Shown: positions 25,701 to 32,970 of the stretch, piece after piece
How positions within the stretch are numbered: the first letter of the stretch is position 1
Layout: each line of letters starts with the position of its first letter
NCBI GenBank assembly: GCA_964618895.1
Contig: CAZUDO010000063.1
Span: 10,517 to 74,516, forward strand
Reading direction: 5' to 3'
DNA length: 64,000 nucleotides
From: CAZUDO01 sp964618895
Lineage (GTDB): Bacteria; Desulfobacterota; Binatia; DP-6
Translations under genes and position numbers: made by a program
Notes under the pieces: generated by a model
Seen by the model: only the letters and a program-made list of their open reading frames with translations
Told to the model about the DNA's origin: nothing
The model's database searches: none

Positions 25701-25865
25701 GAGATTCAGGCGCCGATGGCGATCGTCATTCTCTGCGGGCTACTGTCGTCGACGGCGCTCAACATGCTCGTCGTCCCCGCGCTCTACTTCCGCTTTGGAG
25801 CGTTTGCGTCTCGAGCAATGGTTGCGCCTGAAGCCCCGCTTGCCAAGCACGTCGTGCCAGCCTGA
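22731..25865 (+). CDS. Heavy-metal RND efflux pump (CzcA/CusA family)
   Basis: The 1044-residue inner-membrane antiporter has the family start (DRIIQWSLANRALVLAAAALLL) and the porter-domain motif MPVDVFPDLTAPSV typical of heavy-metal RND proteins. Twelve membrane helices occur in two blocks. The proton-relay helix 4 reads IAVGALVDDAIIDVENV at about residues 394-410, with two adjacent acidic residues. This differs from the CusA pattern (VDAAIVMIEN) and the CzcA pattern (VDGAVVIVEN), so the metal cannot be named with confidence. It completes a channel-adaptor-pump set 12 bp after the adaptor gene and expels cations from periplasm to outside using proton flow. Confidence 0.94.
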   Translation: MIDRIIQWSLANRALVLAAAALLLVWGGYAALRMPVDVFPDLTAPSVTVIAEAHGMAPQEVESLVTFPIETALNGAAGVRRIRSATGVGIAVVWVEFAWGTDIYQARQIVAEKLQLAEGSLPPDLERPVLAPVSSIMGEIMFIALTSDHHSSLEIKTTADWVLRRRLLAVPGVSQVVPIGGDTKQYQVIADPERLAAYHLGVNDVVDALRATNENTSAGFYQDGGQEYLIHGVGRVISLDDIADTFVASRGGQSVLVRHVATVAIGPALKRGDGSHNGKPAVILGIQKQPGANTLELTARLDAVLDQLQGTLPAGMTINRHIFRQADFIAVAVHNVTAALRDGALLVVVVVFAFLVSWRATAITVLAIPLSLLTAVLALDALGATVNTMTLGGMAIAVGALVDDAIIDVENVLRRLRENAALPPGARAGQLSVVFKASKEIRGSIVFATLIILLVFLPLFFLAGVEGRLLRPLGFAYVVSLAASLAVALTVTPALCGVLFRSTASYGRHEGSLVQWLKTRYAPILAYTLPRWRAVSAVALGGLAVAVLALTTAGRTFLPNFNEGTLTISVVTLPGTSLRDSGTLGRLVEEILLEHPEVVATARRTGRAELDEHAQDVNASEIDVGLQMKERPKEEFLTALRRALSVVPGTNITIGQPISHRIDHMLSGTRANIAVKVFGEHLFELRRLAEQVRQAIQGVAGVVDLSTEQQTDIPFLTVTFNRPAIARHGLRIRDVAEAIETAFAGQVVSRVREGDAAFDLIVRYPESARGNLESIRELRLTTPTGAELPLHALADVRKDQGPNSVSRENVQRKIVVMCNVAGRDLGGVVADIQTAIGRTVTLPPGYHIEYGGQFESAAEASRTLLVLGALVTVGIFGLLVLALGSSRDAVVVLVNLPLALIGGVVGIFLSGGILSVASLIGFITLFGIATRNGLMLVSHIRHLLQVEEVRDFAEAVTRGALERLAPILMTALAAGLALVPLALEAGEPGSEIQAPMAIVILCGLLSSTALNMLVVPALYFRFGAFASRAMVAPEAPLAKHVVPA

Positions 25866-26378
25866 GCGCCGCGGGGCCTGGGTGACCGAAGCAGCTTGGA
25901 GCCGCGGTTCGCCGCGACACCCGCTGCAGCCACGATGCAGCTGTTCTAGTCTCCCGCCATGGGCGCGCCGCCGAGCAGTCTGTCATGAACAAAACAGGAT
26001 CGCCCGGTCGTAGACGGCGATCTCGGTGACGCCCTGCTCGTGCCGGATGAGGACGTTAGTAGCGCGCGGGAATCCCACCCCCACGCTCTCCCGGAACCGT
26101 AACGGATCACGCCCATGACGGCGGGCTCGGCTCCTTCCGCGAATATCAGAGTGATCATCCGTCGAGACGTCCGCTTCGACCGCCGCCTGCCCTGCTCCAG
26201 CAGGAGAGGACCCGAAGGTGAAGGACATTCCTGACGGGCCATTCCACATCAGGAGCCTGTCGGCGTAGCGAAGCGCAAACGCCGCAACACGCCGCCTTTC
26301 CTACTCATGTATCACGATCGTGCAGCGTGCACTTTCAAACACTTGGCGATTACTCCGACAGGCTTTCTAGAGTCTAGC
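25866..26378 (+). other. Intergenic gap after the RND operon
   Basis: This 513-bp stretch lies between the pump gene and a convergent lipoprotein gene. Only short open frames are present, on the minus strand around 25946-26249, without ribosome sites or recognisable motifs. CTAG-containing repeats (TCTAGAGTCTAGCCTAGAG, around 26365-26384) cluster at the right edge over the lipoprotein stop. I see no terminator with a T-run. The stretch may be degraded coding sequence, and it marks a change to AT-richer DNA at its right end. Confidence 0.4.
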
Positions 26379-26873
26379 CTAGAGGTTCTCCTTCTGGATG
26401 AAGATACCCTTATCCACCTTCGAGAAAAAGTTCTGGTAGAAGGTCGGATCATCGATCTGCTTGACGTCGACGACCTCGCCCTTGTTGTTCATCACCTTTG
26501 CCTGGAAGTTCACGCGCACCCGGGTTTCTTTCCCAAACTCGCTGATGTTTCCCGAGCATTCGACGATTGAGTTTTTGTTGTACCGTGCGTTCTCTCCGCC
26601 GAGCAACGTCAAGAGCACCGCGGCGCCCTTGTTCTCGACGTCGATCTCCTTAGTAGCAGTGAGAAGCCCTAAGTCGACGTTGGCATTTTTCACGATGTAG
26701 CCGTCGTCCTGCAGAACATTCAGCAGTGCCTTCATCACCATCTTGACGTCGTCGGTCTCGTATGAACGGGTCTGGAATTCACGCACCTGCAGCTGCGTCT
26801 GCTGCGGCTGAACCCTCGGCGCGCAGCCGCCACAGAGGAGCAGAGACGCCAGGACGAGTCCTCTCTTCTTCAT
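26379..26873 (-). CDS. Lipoprotein of unknown function
   Basis: The 164-residue protein begins MKKRGLVLASLLLCGGC, a textbook lipobox. The mature domain is a mixed alpha/beta fold: TDDVKMVMKALLNVLQDDGY, then ANVDLGLLTATKEID, then strands ending VNFQAKVMNNKGEVVDVKQI. The pattern of a domain testing YxVxxANxxLGLxxATK recurs in uncharacterised bacterial lipoproteins. A strong AAGGAGG site precedes the ATG. Codons are richer in A and T than in the neighbours, suggesting transfer. It is transcribed with the BamE-like gene 12 bp upstream. Confidence 0.75.
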   Translation of the reverse strand: MKKRGLVLASLLLCGGCAPRVQPQQTQLQVREFQTRSYETDDVKMVMKALLNVLQDDGYIVKNANVDLGLLTATKEIDVENKGAAVLLTLLGGENARYNKNSIVECSGNISEFGKETRVRVNFQAKVMNNKGEVVDVKQIDDPTFYQNFFSKVDKGIFIQKENL

Positions 26874-26884
26874 GATGGTCCTCC

Positions 26885-27295
26885 TTAGAATTTGCTAGTG
26901 TGGTACGTGAACGAGGCGACGTTATTGTTTGAGTCGAACTTGATGACGACAGTGAGCGTCTTTTGCGTGCTGGACGCCGCACCCGAGGCACTGGTCATGC
27001 CAAGAATTAAAATGCTGCCGTAGGTGCTGCTCGCCGAGTATGAAGCTTCACTGGCGATCTTGTCATAGATCCAAGTTTCCTTGCCCGTCCCATCCTTGGT
27101 GACGATGTTCGGGCTTCCGAGAGCTTCGGCCACGTCTGCCTGAGAAAGGCCAACACGGATTTCTTTTTGCACTGTACCGACGGTCATTTCCCGCTCGGCG
27201 GTGGAACCGAGGCTGCGCTGGTGTTGTGCGGCGGTGCAACCGGTGAGAGTGACTGTAACCAATAGAGCACAGGCGAAACATCGCAGGTTCCTCAC
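26885..27295 (-). CDS. BamE/SmpA-like lipoprotein
   Basis: The GTG at 27295 with an AGGGGGA site upstream opens a 136-residue protein with lipobox LLVTVTLTGC. The domain reads EIRVGLSQADVAEALGSPNIV, then TWIYDK, and ends LTVVIKFDSNNNVASFTYHTS. That is the order of the BamE/SmpA/OmlA fold (helix pair testing G-x-x-x-x-x-V, then three strands). It is longer in the middle than BamE (a Ser/Ala-rich insert), so it is a relative rather than the BAM subunit itself. The surroundings are AT-richer than the flanks. It is the first gene of a two-lipoprotein operon. Confidence 0.72.
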   Translation of the reverse strand: MRNLRCFACALLVTVTLTGCTAAQHQRSLGSTAEREMTVGTVQKEIRVGLSQADVAEALGSPNIVTKDGTGKETWIYDKIASEASYSASSTYGSILILGMTSASGAASSTQKTLTVVIKFDSNNNVASFTYHTSKF

Positions 27296-27322
27296 GGCTA
27301 TCCCCCTTTTCTGTAACCGCGC

Positions 27323-27350
27323 CAAATAGGACACGAACCCGCTTTATCAA
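27323..27350 (-). promoter_or_regulatory. Candidate sigma-70-type promoter for the lipoprotein pair
   Basis: On the minus strand TTGATA (27350-27345) is followed after 16 bp by TATTTG (27328-27323), placed 28 bp before the GTG at 27295. The match to -35/-10 consensus is moderate. Its low-GC setting stands out from the surrounding DNA. Confidence 0.4.
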
Positions 27351-27798
27351 GTGATGTGCTGGTTTCCCAGAGGGCGCGTCGCGGCGTACGCACCGTCAAC
27401 CCGAGCCGCCACTCACCCGAGGATCAACAGCGGGCGGGACATCACCCTTGACCGCCCCTCGTCACAGGGGTATCCGAAAGCACGCCGATCATTTAAAAGT
27501 TTCGTGGGCGCGTGAACAGCAAAGGGTAGGTACGCTCAAGCTGAAGCTCAACCGGGTCGGGAAGTGTCTACTGCGCGCCGCCTTCGAGAGAGGCAACGGA
27601 CTGGAGGTGACGGTCCGAGCGGCGATTCGCCGGCCGAGAGAGCCCCCCCCCGCGGCTGCCGTTCCTCGTCCCGCTGGTGAAGAAGAATCGCGCGTAGGTG
27701 CGAGCGCGATGCTGAGGTGCTGTCACTGTCGGATCGGGCGGCGCGTCGCTACTATGTAGGCGTGTGGCGGCCGGTAGTCCGGATAACCCGCGAAAAGG
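27351..27798 (+). other. Intergenic gap before chrA
   Basis: About 450 bp separate the lipoprotein promoter from the chromate transporter. Short open frames exist on both strands but none has a ribosome site plus recognisable protein features. A small hairpin CCCCT-N6-AGGGG lies near 27455-27470. A phrase near 27655-27700 reads like a protein C-terminus (LPFLVPLVKKNRA then stop) downstream of a run of C, and may be a degraded gene end. The promoter of the chrA operon should lie at the right end but no convincing consensus is seen. Confidence 0.35.
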
Positions 27799-28968
27799 AT
27801 GACGACGCCCCCAAACGCTGGATCGACCACGGCGCCCTACACGCTGCGACACCTCGTCGAGTACTTCCTCCGACTCGGAACCACCGGGTTTGGCGGGCCC
27901 ATCGCCCTGGTCGGCTACATGCAGCGCGACCTGGTCGAGGCGCGACGCTGGATCTCGCTCAAGGACTACAAGGAGGGGCTGGCGCTCGCGCAGCTCGCGC
28001 CCGGCCCCCTCGCGGCCCAGCTGGCGATCTACCTCGGCTGGCTCGACCACGGCGTGCTCGGCGCCACCCTGGTGGCCGTCGCCTTCGTGCTCCCCTCGTT
28101 TCTGATGGTCCTGGTGCTGGCCGCGTTCTACCTCGCCTACGGCGGGCTCTCCTGGATGCAGGGCGCCTTCTACGGCATCGGGGCGGCCGTCATCGCCATC
28201 ATCGCGCGCAGCGCCTACAAGCTCACCAAGAGCACGCTCGGGACGGACCGACTCCTGTGGGCACTCTTCCTGGTGAGCGCGCTGGTGACCGCGTGGACCG
28301 AGTCCGAGCTGGTGTGGCTCTTCGTCCTCTGTGGCGTGGTGGCGTTTCTTGCCAAGCGGAGCGCAGGCACGGCGTCCGCGCTCGCCGTCGTCCCGTGGCC
28401 CTGGCTCGTCACCGGCCTGCATGGCCCCGCATCGGATGCGACCCTCTGGCGCATCGGCACCTGCTTCGCGGAGGCTGGGGCCTTCGTCTTCGGCAGTGGC
28501 CTCGCCATCGTCCCGTTCCTGCACGGAGCCGTCGTGAACCAGCTGCAGTGGCTCACCGAGCGCCAGTTTCTCGACGCCGTCGCGGTCGCGATGATCACGC
28601 CCGGCCCGGTCGTCATCACGGTCGCCTTCATCGGCTACCTCGTCGCCGGCCCGCTCGGCGGCACCGTGGCCGCGGTCGGCGTCTTCCTTCCGTGCTACCT
28701 GCTCGTGGTCATTCCCGCCCGGTACTTCCGGCGCTCCGTGCACGACCCACGCGTGAAAGCGTTCGTGGATGGCGTGACCGCCGCCGCCGCGGGCGCCATC
28801 GCCGGCGCGGCTGTCGTGCTCGGTCGGCGCGCGATCTTCGACATCCCGACCGCCATCATCGGCCTCGCCGCGCTCGCGGCGCTGACGCGGCTGAAGGGTG
28901 TCTCGGAGCCGGTGCTCATTCTCGCCGCCGGCGTCGTTGGCATCGTCGTGACCGCGATGGGTTCGTGA
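27799..28968 (+). CDS. chrA: Chromate transporter ChrA (long-chain type)
   Basis: The 389-residue, about 10-12-helix protein contains both halves of the CHR family. The first has FLRLGTTGFGGPIALVGYM and LAQLAPGPLAAQLAIYLGW; the second has FVFGSGLAIVPFLHGAVV and FLDAVAVAMITPGPVVITVAFIGY. These GxGGP, APGP and TPGP motifs are diagnostic. ChrA expels chromate (and may move sulfate-like anions) across the inner membrane. Directly downstream, 12 bp away, is a superoxide dismutase, matching the chrA-chrC order in known chromate-resistance operons. It opens a six-gene operon. Confidence 0.95.
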   Translation: MTTPPNAGSTTAPYTLRHLVEYFLRLGTTGFGGPIALVGYMQRDLVEARRWISLKDYKEGLALAQLAPGPLAAQLAIYLGWLDHGVLGATLVAVAFVLPSFLMVLVLAAFYLAYGGLSWMQGAFYGIGAAVIAIIARSAYKLTKSTLGTDRLLWALFLVSALVTAWTESELVWLFVLCGVVAFLAKRSAGTASALAVVPWPWLVTGLHGPASDATLWRIGTCFAEAGAFVFGSGLAIVPFLHGAVVNQLQWLTERQFLDAVAVAMITPGPVVITVAFIGYLVAGPLGGTVAAVGVFLPCYLLVVIPARYFRRSVHDPRVKAFVDGVTAAAAGAIAGAAVVLGRRAIFDIPTAIIGLAALAALTRLKGVSEPVLILAAGVVGIVVTAMGS

Positions 28969-28980
28969 AGGGAGGCGGCA

Positions 28981-29739
28981 ATGCCCACATCGTACGACGG
29001 GCCCGTCCTCACACGCCGCGCGCTGCTTCGGCTCATCGGCGTCACGCCATTCGTCCCCATCGCACTCCAAGGAGGAACGACCATGGCAGCAGAACCATCA
29101 GGCCGGCCGCTCGCCTACCGCGGCGAGCACCAGGTGAAACCGCTTCCCTTCAACCCCGCGCAGCTCACCGGGCTCTCCGAGAAGCTCCTCACGTCGCACC
29201 ACCAGAACAACTACACCGGAGCCGTGAAGCGGCTGAATCTCATCGAGCAGCAGCTCGGCGCGCTCCCGAAGGATGCCCTGCCCTACCAGATGGGCTCGCT
29301 CAAGCGCGAAGAACTCATCGCCACCAACTCGATGCTCCTGCACGAGGCCTACTTCGCGAACCTCGGCGGCAGCGGCGCCGCCGACGGCAGCTTCGCCGCG
29401 CTGGTCAAGACGGCCTACGGCTCGCTCGCCACCTGGGAACACGACTTCCGCCTGACCGGGATGTCCCTCGCCGGCGGCTCCGGCTGGGTCGTCACGAGCT
29501 ACGACCCCTACGCGCACGAGCTGCACAACTGGTGGGCGTTCGACCACACCCACGGCATCGCCGGCGGCACCCCCGTCCTGGTCATGGACATGTACGAACA
29601 CAGCTACCACATGGACTACGGGGCCAACGCCAAGGGCTACATCGACGCCTTCTTCCAGAACGTCAACTGGGACGAGGTCAACCGACGCCTCGACGAGGCG
29701 CGGAAGGGAACGCGCACGACCTCGGGCACGACGCCATGA
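28981..29739 (+). CDS. Fe/Mn superoxide dismutase (ChrC-like), two possible starts
   Basis: The 252-residue frame contains all four metal ligands of the Fe/Mn SOD family: His in SHHQNNYTGAVKRLN, His in SMLLHEAYFANLGG, Asp and His in VMDMYEHSYHMDYGANAKGY. The ATG at 28981 (GGGAGG upstream) gives a leader with RRALLRLIG and a hydrophobic stretch, like a Tat signal. An in-frame ATG at 29083 has an even better AAGGAGG site and would make a cytoplasmic 218-residue enzyme. It removes superoxide; after chrA it matches ChrC, which handles radicals formed during chromate reduction. Its stop overlaps the next start. Confidence 0.93.
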   Translation: MPTSYDGPVLTRRALLRLIGVTPFVPIALQGGTTMAAEPSGRPLAYRGEHQVKPLPFNPAQLTGLSEKLLTSHHQNNYTGAVKRLNLIEQQLGALPKDALPYQMGSLKREELIATNSMLLHEAYFANLGGSGAADGSFAALVKTAYGSLATWEHDFRLTGMSLAGGSGWVVTSYDPYAHELHNWWAFDHTHGIAGGTPVLVMDMYEHSYHMDYGANAKGYIDAFFQNVNWDEVNRRLDEARKGTRTTSGTTP

Positions 29740-30407
29740 CACGCACGGCGCTCATTACGCTCGCCTCCGTGGTGCTCAGCGCAGAAGCATCCATGCCGCC
29801 AACACCGATCACGTTCGACGACGCGGAGGTGGGACACACGCCCGCGGGATTCACGACGGCGCTCACCGGGGCGGGCGGACCGGTCTCCTGGGTCGTCCAG
29901 GAAGACCCCACCGCGCCAAGCGGGACGAGAGTACTCGTGCAGACGAGCGCAGACACGACGGACGCACGGTTCCCCCTGTGCATCTACGACGGGGTCTCGA
30001 CCGCCGACGTGACCCTGAGCGTCAAGTTCAAAGCGGTGAGCGGCACGATCGACCAGGCGGCGGGGCTCGTCTGGCGCTACCAGAGCCCGGCCAACTACTA
30101 CCTCGTACGCGCCAACGCCCTGGAAGGAAACGTCGTCCTCTACAAGGTCGAGAACGGCACACGCTCGGACTTGAAACCCGTCGGCAGTGGCGGGTTCCTC
30201 ACCTACGGCAAGAAGGTTCCCGTGGCGCAGGGCCGCTGGCAGACGCTCGCGGTGGACGTCCGCGGTCCGCGGTTCAGTGTCGCCCTGAACGGCGAACACC
30301 TCTTCGATGTCGAAGATGGAACGTTCAGCGCGCCGGGGAAGGTCGGGCTATGGACGAAGGCCGATAGTGTGACCGCCTTCGATGACCTCACCGTGGGGGT
30401 CCGGTGA
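29736..30407 (+). CDS. Secreted lectin-like protein (DUF1080/concanavalin A-type fold)
   Basis: The 223-residue protein has a signal peptide (ALITLASVVLSAEA) and one beta-sandwich domain: PITFDDAEVGHTPAGF at the start, QAAGLVWRYQSPANYYLVRANALEGNVVLYKV in the middle (quoted in parts), and GKVGLWTKADSVTAFDDLTV at the end. This order is that of the concanavalin A-like domains in DUF1080 proteins, which bind or cut glycans. No catalytic pair can be assigned. It overlaps both neighbours by four bases, so it is part of the metal-stress operon, where its job is unknown. Confidence 0.78.
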   Translation: MTRTALITLASVVLSAEASMPPTPITFDDAEVGHTPAGFTTALTGAGGPVSWVVQEDPTAPSGTRVLVQTSADTTDARFPLCIYDGVSTADVTLSVKFKAVSGTIDQAAGLVWRYQSPANYYLVRANALEGNVVLYKVENGTRSDLKPVGSGGFLTYGKKVPVAQGRWQTLAVDVRGPRFSVALNGEHLFDVEDGTFSAPGKVGLWTKADSVTAFDDLTVGVR

Positions 30408-31435
30408 CCTCCCGCGCAGCGCTCCTCGTGTCCGCGTGCGTCGCCGCCCTCGGCGCCTGCCACACGACGAGCGAAGTCGTGGTCTACACCTCCGTCGATG
30501 ACGTCTTTGCGCGGCCCATCGCGGAGCAGTTTCAGCGCGAAACCGGCATCGCCGTCCGGCTCGTCCCCGATACGGAAGAGACCAAGAGTACCGGACTGGT
30601 CAATCGCCTGATCGCAGAGAAGGCCCGGCCACAGGCCGACGTGTTCTGGAGTGGAGATCCCGTCCGGGCCGCCATCTTGAAGACGCAGGGCGTCTCGGCG
30701 GCCTACCGTTCGCCGGCTGCGGTCGGTCTTCCCGCGCGGTTCTCCGACCCCGACGGGCACTGGACCGGCTTCTCTGCCCGGGCCCGTGTTCTCGTCTACA
30801 ACACGACGCTGGTGACCCCCGAGCAGGCACCCACGTCGATCCTCCAACTCACAGAGGACCGCTTCCGTGGCCGGGCCTGTCTTGCGAACCCGCTCTTCGG
30901 CACCACGTCGATGCATGCGGCCGCGCTCTTTGCCGTCCTCGGGGACGAGAAGGCGCGCGTGTTCTTCCAGGCCTTCGCGCACAACGCCGGCCGCCTGGTG
31001 TCCTCGAACGGCGAGGTGCGCCGCCGCGTGGCCAGCGGCGACTGCGCCGTCGGTGTGACCGACACGGACGACGCCGCCGTGGCCCGCCAGGAAGGAAAGC
31101 CGCTGGGCGTCGTCTACCCCGACGCCGACGGCATGGGCACCCTCATCGTGCCCAACTGCACCGTGCTCATCGCCGGCGCCCCTCATCCAGAGGCTGCGCG
31201 GCACTTCATCGACTACCTGTTGCGACCCGCCACCGAGCAGCGCCTGGCCGAAAGTGACGCGGCCCAGATGCCGCTCCGCCCCGGCGTCCCGGTGCCTCGC
31301 GGCGTCTGGCCCATCGTGCAGTTGAAGCCGCTCGCCGTCGACTACGCCACGCTCGGCGCAAGACTCGAGGAACTGTCCCAAGGCTACTTGAGGACCTGGG
31401 TCGAGGCGCAGCTCACGGGACCGCACCCGACATGA
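30404..31435 (+). CDS. Iron-type ABC transporter substrate-binding lipoprotein
   Basis: From a GTG overlapping the previous stop (GTGA), 343 residues begin with lipobox VAALGAC. The core is a type II periplasmic binding protein of the FbpA/AfuA class: VVVYTSVDDVFARPIAEQF, AEKARPQADVFWSGD, LVYNTTLV, FGTTSMHAAALFAVL and PNCTVLIAGAPHPEAARHFIDYLLRP. Such proteins bind Fe3+ or small anions such as phosphonates or thiamine. The Tyr pair that holds iron in FbpA is not clear, so the ligand stays open. Next come its permease and ATPase. Confidence 0.9.
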   Translation: MTSRAALLVSACVAALGACHTTSEVVVYTSVDDVFARPIAEQFQRETGIAVRLVPDTEETKSTGLVNRLIAEKARPQADVFWSGDPVRAAILKTQGVSAAYRSPAAVGLPARFSDPDGHWTGFSARARVLVYNTTLVTPEQAPTSILQLTEDRFRGRACLANPLFGTTSMHAAALFAVLGDEKARVFFQAFAHNAGRLVSSNGEVRRRVASGDCAVGVTDTDDAAVARQEGKPLGVVYPDADGMGTLIVPNCTVLIAGAPHPEAARHFIDYLLRPATEQRLAESDAAQMPLRPGVPVPRGVWPIVQLKPLAVDYATLGARLEELSQGYLRTWVEAQLTGPHPT

Positions 31436-32970
31436 GGTCCGTCCTCTTCCTGGAGCAACCGGGCCGCTGGCGCACCGCAAGCGTCGCCGCGTTGCTGCTC
31501 CTCGGGGCCTTGCCCGTCTTCCCGCTCCTCTCGCGCGCGCTCCGACCCGACGCGCCGGCGCTGGGCGACGCGTTCTGCTCGAGCCTCCGACTGAGTGCCG
31601 TGGTCGCGGGTGGCGCGTCACTGCTCGGCGGCGTGGTCGGCCTGCCCCTCGGGATCCTCGCTGCTTTGTACGACTTCCCGGGTCGCAGAGCCCTCCTCGT
31701 GATCACAACCCTCCCGCTCGTTGTGCCGCCGTTTCTCTGGGCCATCGGCTGGTCGGCGCTTGCCATCCGGCTTCCGCCATCTCTCGGCTGCGTCGTCGTC
31801 TTTGCCGCCGCCACCACACCCTTGGTCCTGCTCGCGACCTACGCAGCGACACGCGAACTTTCCCGCTCCCAGGTAGAGGCTGCGCGCCTCGCGGGAGGAG
31901 AGGCGAGAGTCCTTTGTCGCGCCGCCCAGCATACACGTCTGCCGGCGCTCCTCGCCGCCGCGCTGGGCGGCGTCCTCACGCTTGCCGACCCGGGTACCGG
32001 ACAGATTCTCGGGGCACACAGCGCCGCCGCGGAGGTGCTGACCAGCTTTGCCGCCCGTTACGACGTCACGCTTGCCGCCCGGCAGGGGCTGGCGCTCGCC
32101 GCGCTGGTCCTTGCGCTGTCCGTACCACTGGCGGCGCTCGCCGGGCCACAGCTCGCGCATGCCGTGCTCGGTCGTCAAACGACACACGGCGTGACGAGAC
32201 ACCGGGGCGGGGCCACTGCGGCGACCATCGGCTTCGTCATCGTGACCGCCGTGAACGTCGGCCTTCCCCTCGGCGGCTTGCTCCTCCCACTCGTCTCCGG
32301 CCCCGACCAACACAACCATTTCGGGCTCGTCCTCTTTGCTGCCCTCGCGACGGCGGCCCGAACCGCGACCAACACGCTGCTCTATTCAGGCGGGGCGGCG
32401 CTCGTGGCGACCACGCTGGGCTTTGCCGTCGCGCTCGCGGTCGGTCGGAGCGGGCGTCTCCGCAGCGTCGCCCTCGCGGTCGCACTCGCGCTGTTCGCGT
32501 GGCCACCAGCGGCGAGCGCGCTCGGCGTCGTCGCAACCGCCGCGGCGTCTCCGCCGTGGCTGGATCCGCTCCTTCGCAGTCGTCTCACCGTGTGCGTCGT
32601 GCTCGGCCTGCGTCTCTTCCCCATCAGCACCGTGCTGGCCCTCCGGGCCTGGGGAGCGATGTCGCCCTCCTGGGTTCACGCCGCGGCCCTCCACGGCGTT
32701 TCGCCCTGGACGTATCTCCGCCGTGTCGCCTGGCCAGCCCTTCGTCCGAGCGCCGCGGGCTCGCTCGCCCTGGTCAGCCTCCTCGCCTCTGCCGACGTCG
32801 GCACGGTGCTCATGCTGCATCCCCCGGGGCAGGACTCACTTCCCCTTGCGATCTTCACGGTGATGGCGAATGCGCCGGAGAGCACTGTCAGCGGGCTCTG
32901 CCTCGTCTATCTCCTGGCCGCGTTCACGATGCTGTCGACGGCGTTCCGCTTCGCCCCGGAAGAGCCATGA
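31432..32970 (+). CDS. Iron-type ABC transporter permease (fused, two-domain)
   Basis: The 512-residue protein holds two copies of the BPD-type permease domain, each with about six helices, as in FbpB/AfuB. The EAA-loop contacts for the ATPase are visible as SQVEAARLAGGEARVLCRAA in the first half and SPSWVHAAALHGVSPWTYLR in the second. It forms the inner-membrane channel for the substrate delivered by the lipoprotein. It overlaps the binding-protein gene (ATGA) and the ATPase gene (ATGA), so expression is coupled. Confidence 0.92.
   Translation: MRSVLFLEQPGRWRTASVAALLLLGALPVFPLLSRALRPDAPALGDAFCSSLRLSAVVAGGASLLGGVVGLPLGILAALYDFPGRRALLVITTLPLVVPPFLWAIGWSALAIRLPPSLGCVVVFAAATTPLVLLATYAATRELSRSQVEAARLAGGEARVLCRAAQHTRLPALLAAALGGVLTLADPGTGQILGAHSAAAEVLTSFAARYDVTLAARQGLALAALVLALSVPLAALAGPQLAHAVLGRQTTHGVTRHRGGATAATIGFVIVTAVNVGLPLGGLLLPLVSGPDQHNHFGLVLFAALATAARTATNTLLYSGGAALVATTLGFAVALAVGRSGRLRSVALAVALALFAWPPAASALGVVATAAASPPWLDPLLRSRLTVCVVLGLRLFPISTVLALRAWGAMSPSWVHAAALHGVSPWTYLRRVAWPALRPSAAGSLALVSLLASADVGTVLMLHPPGQDSLPLAIFTVMANAPESTVSGLCLVYLLAAFTMLSTAFRFAPEEP

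Noticed and set aside
26365..26384. CTAG-rich repeats around the lipoprotein stop
   Set aside because: Short and imperfect; no T-run and no other copies seen, so neither terminator nor attachment site is supported.
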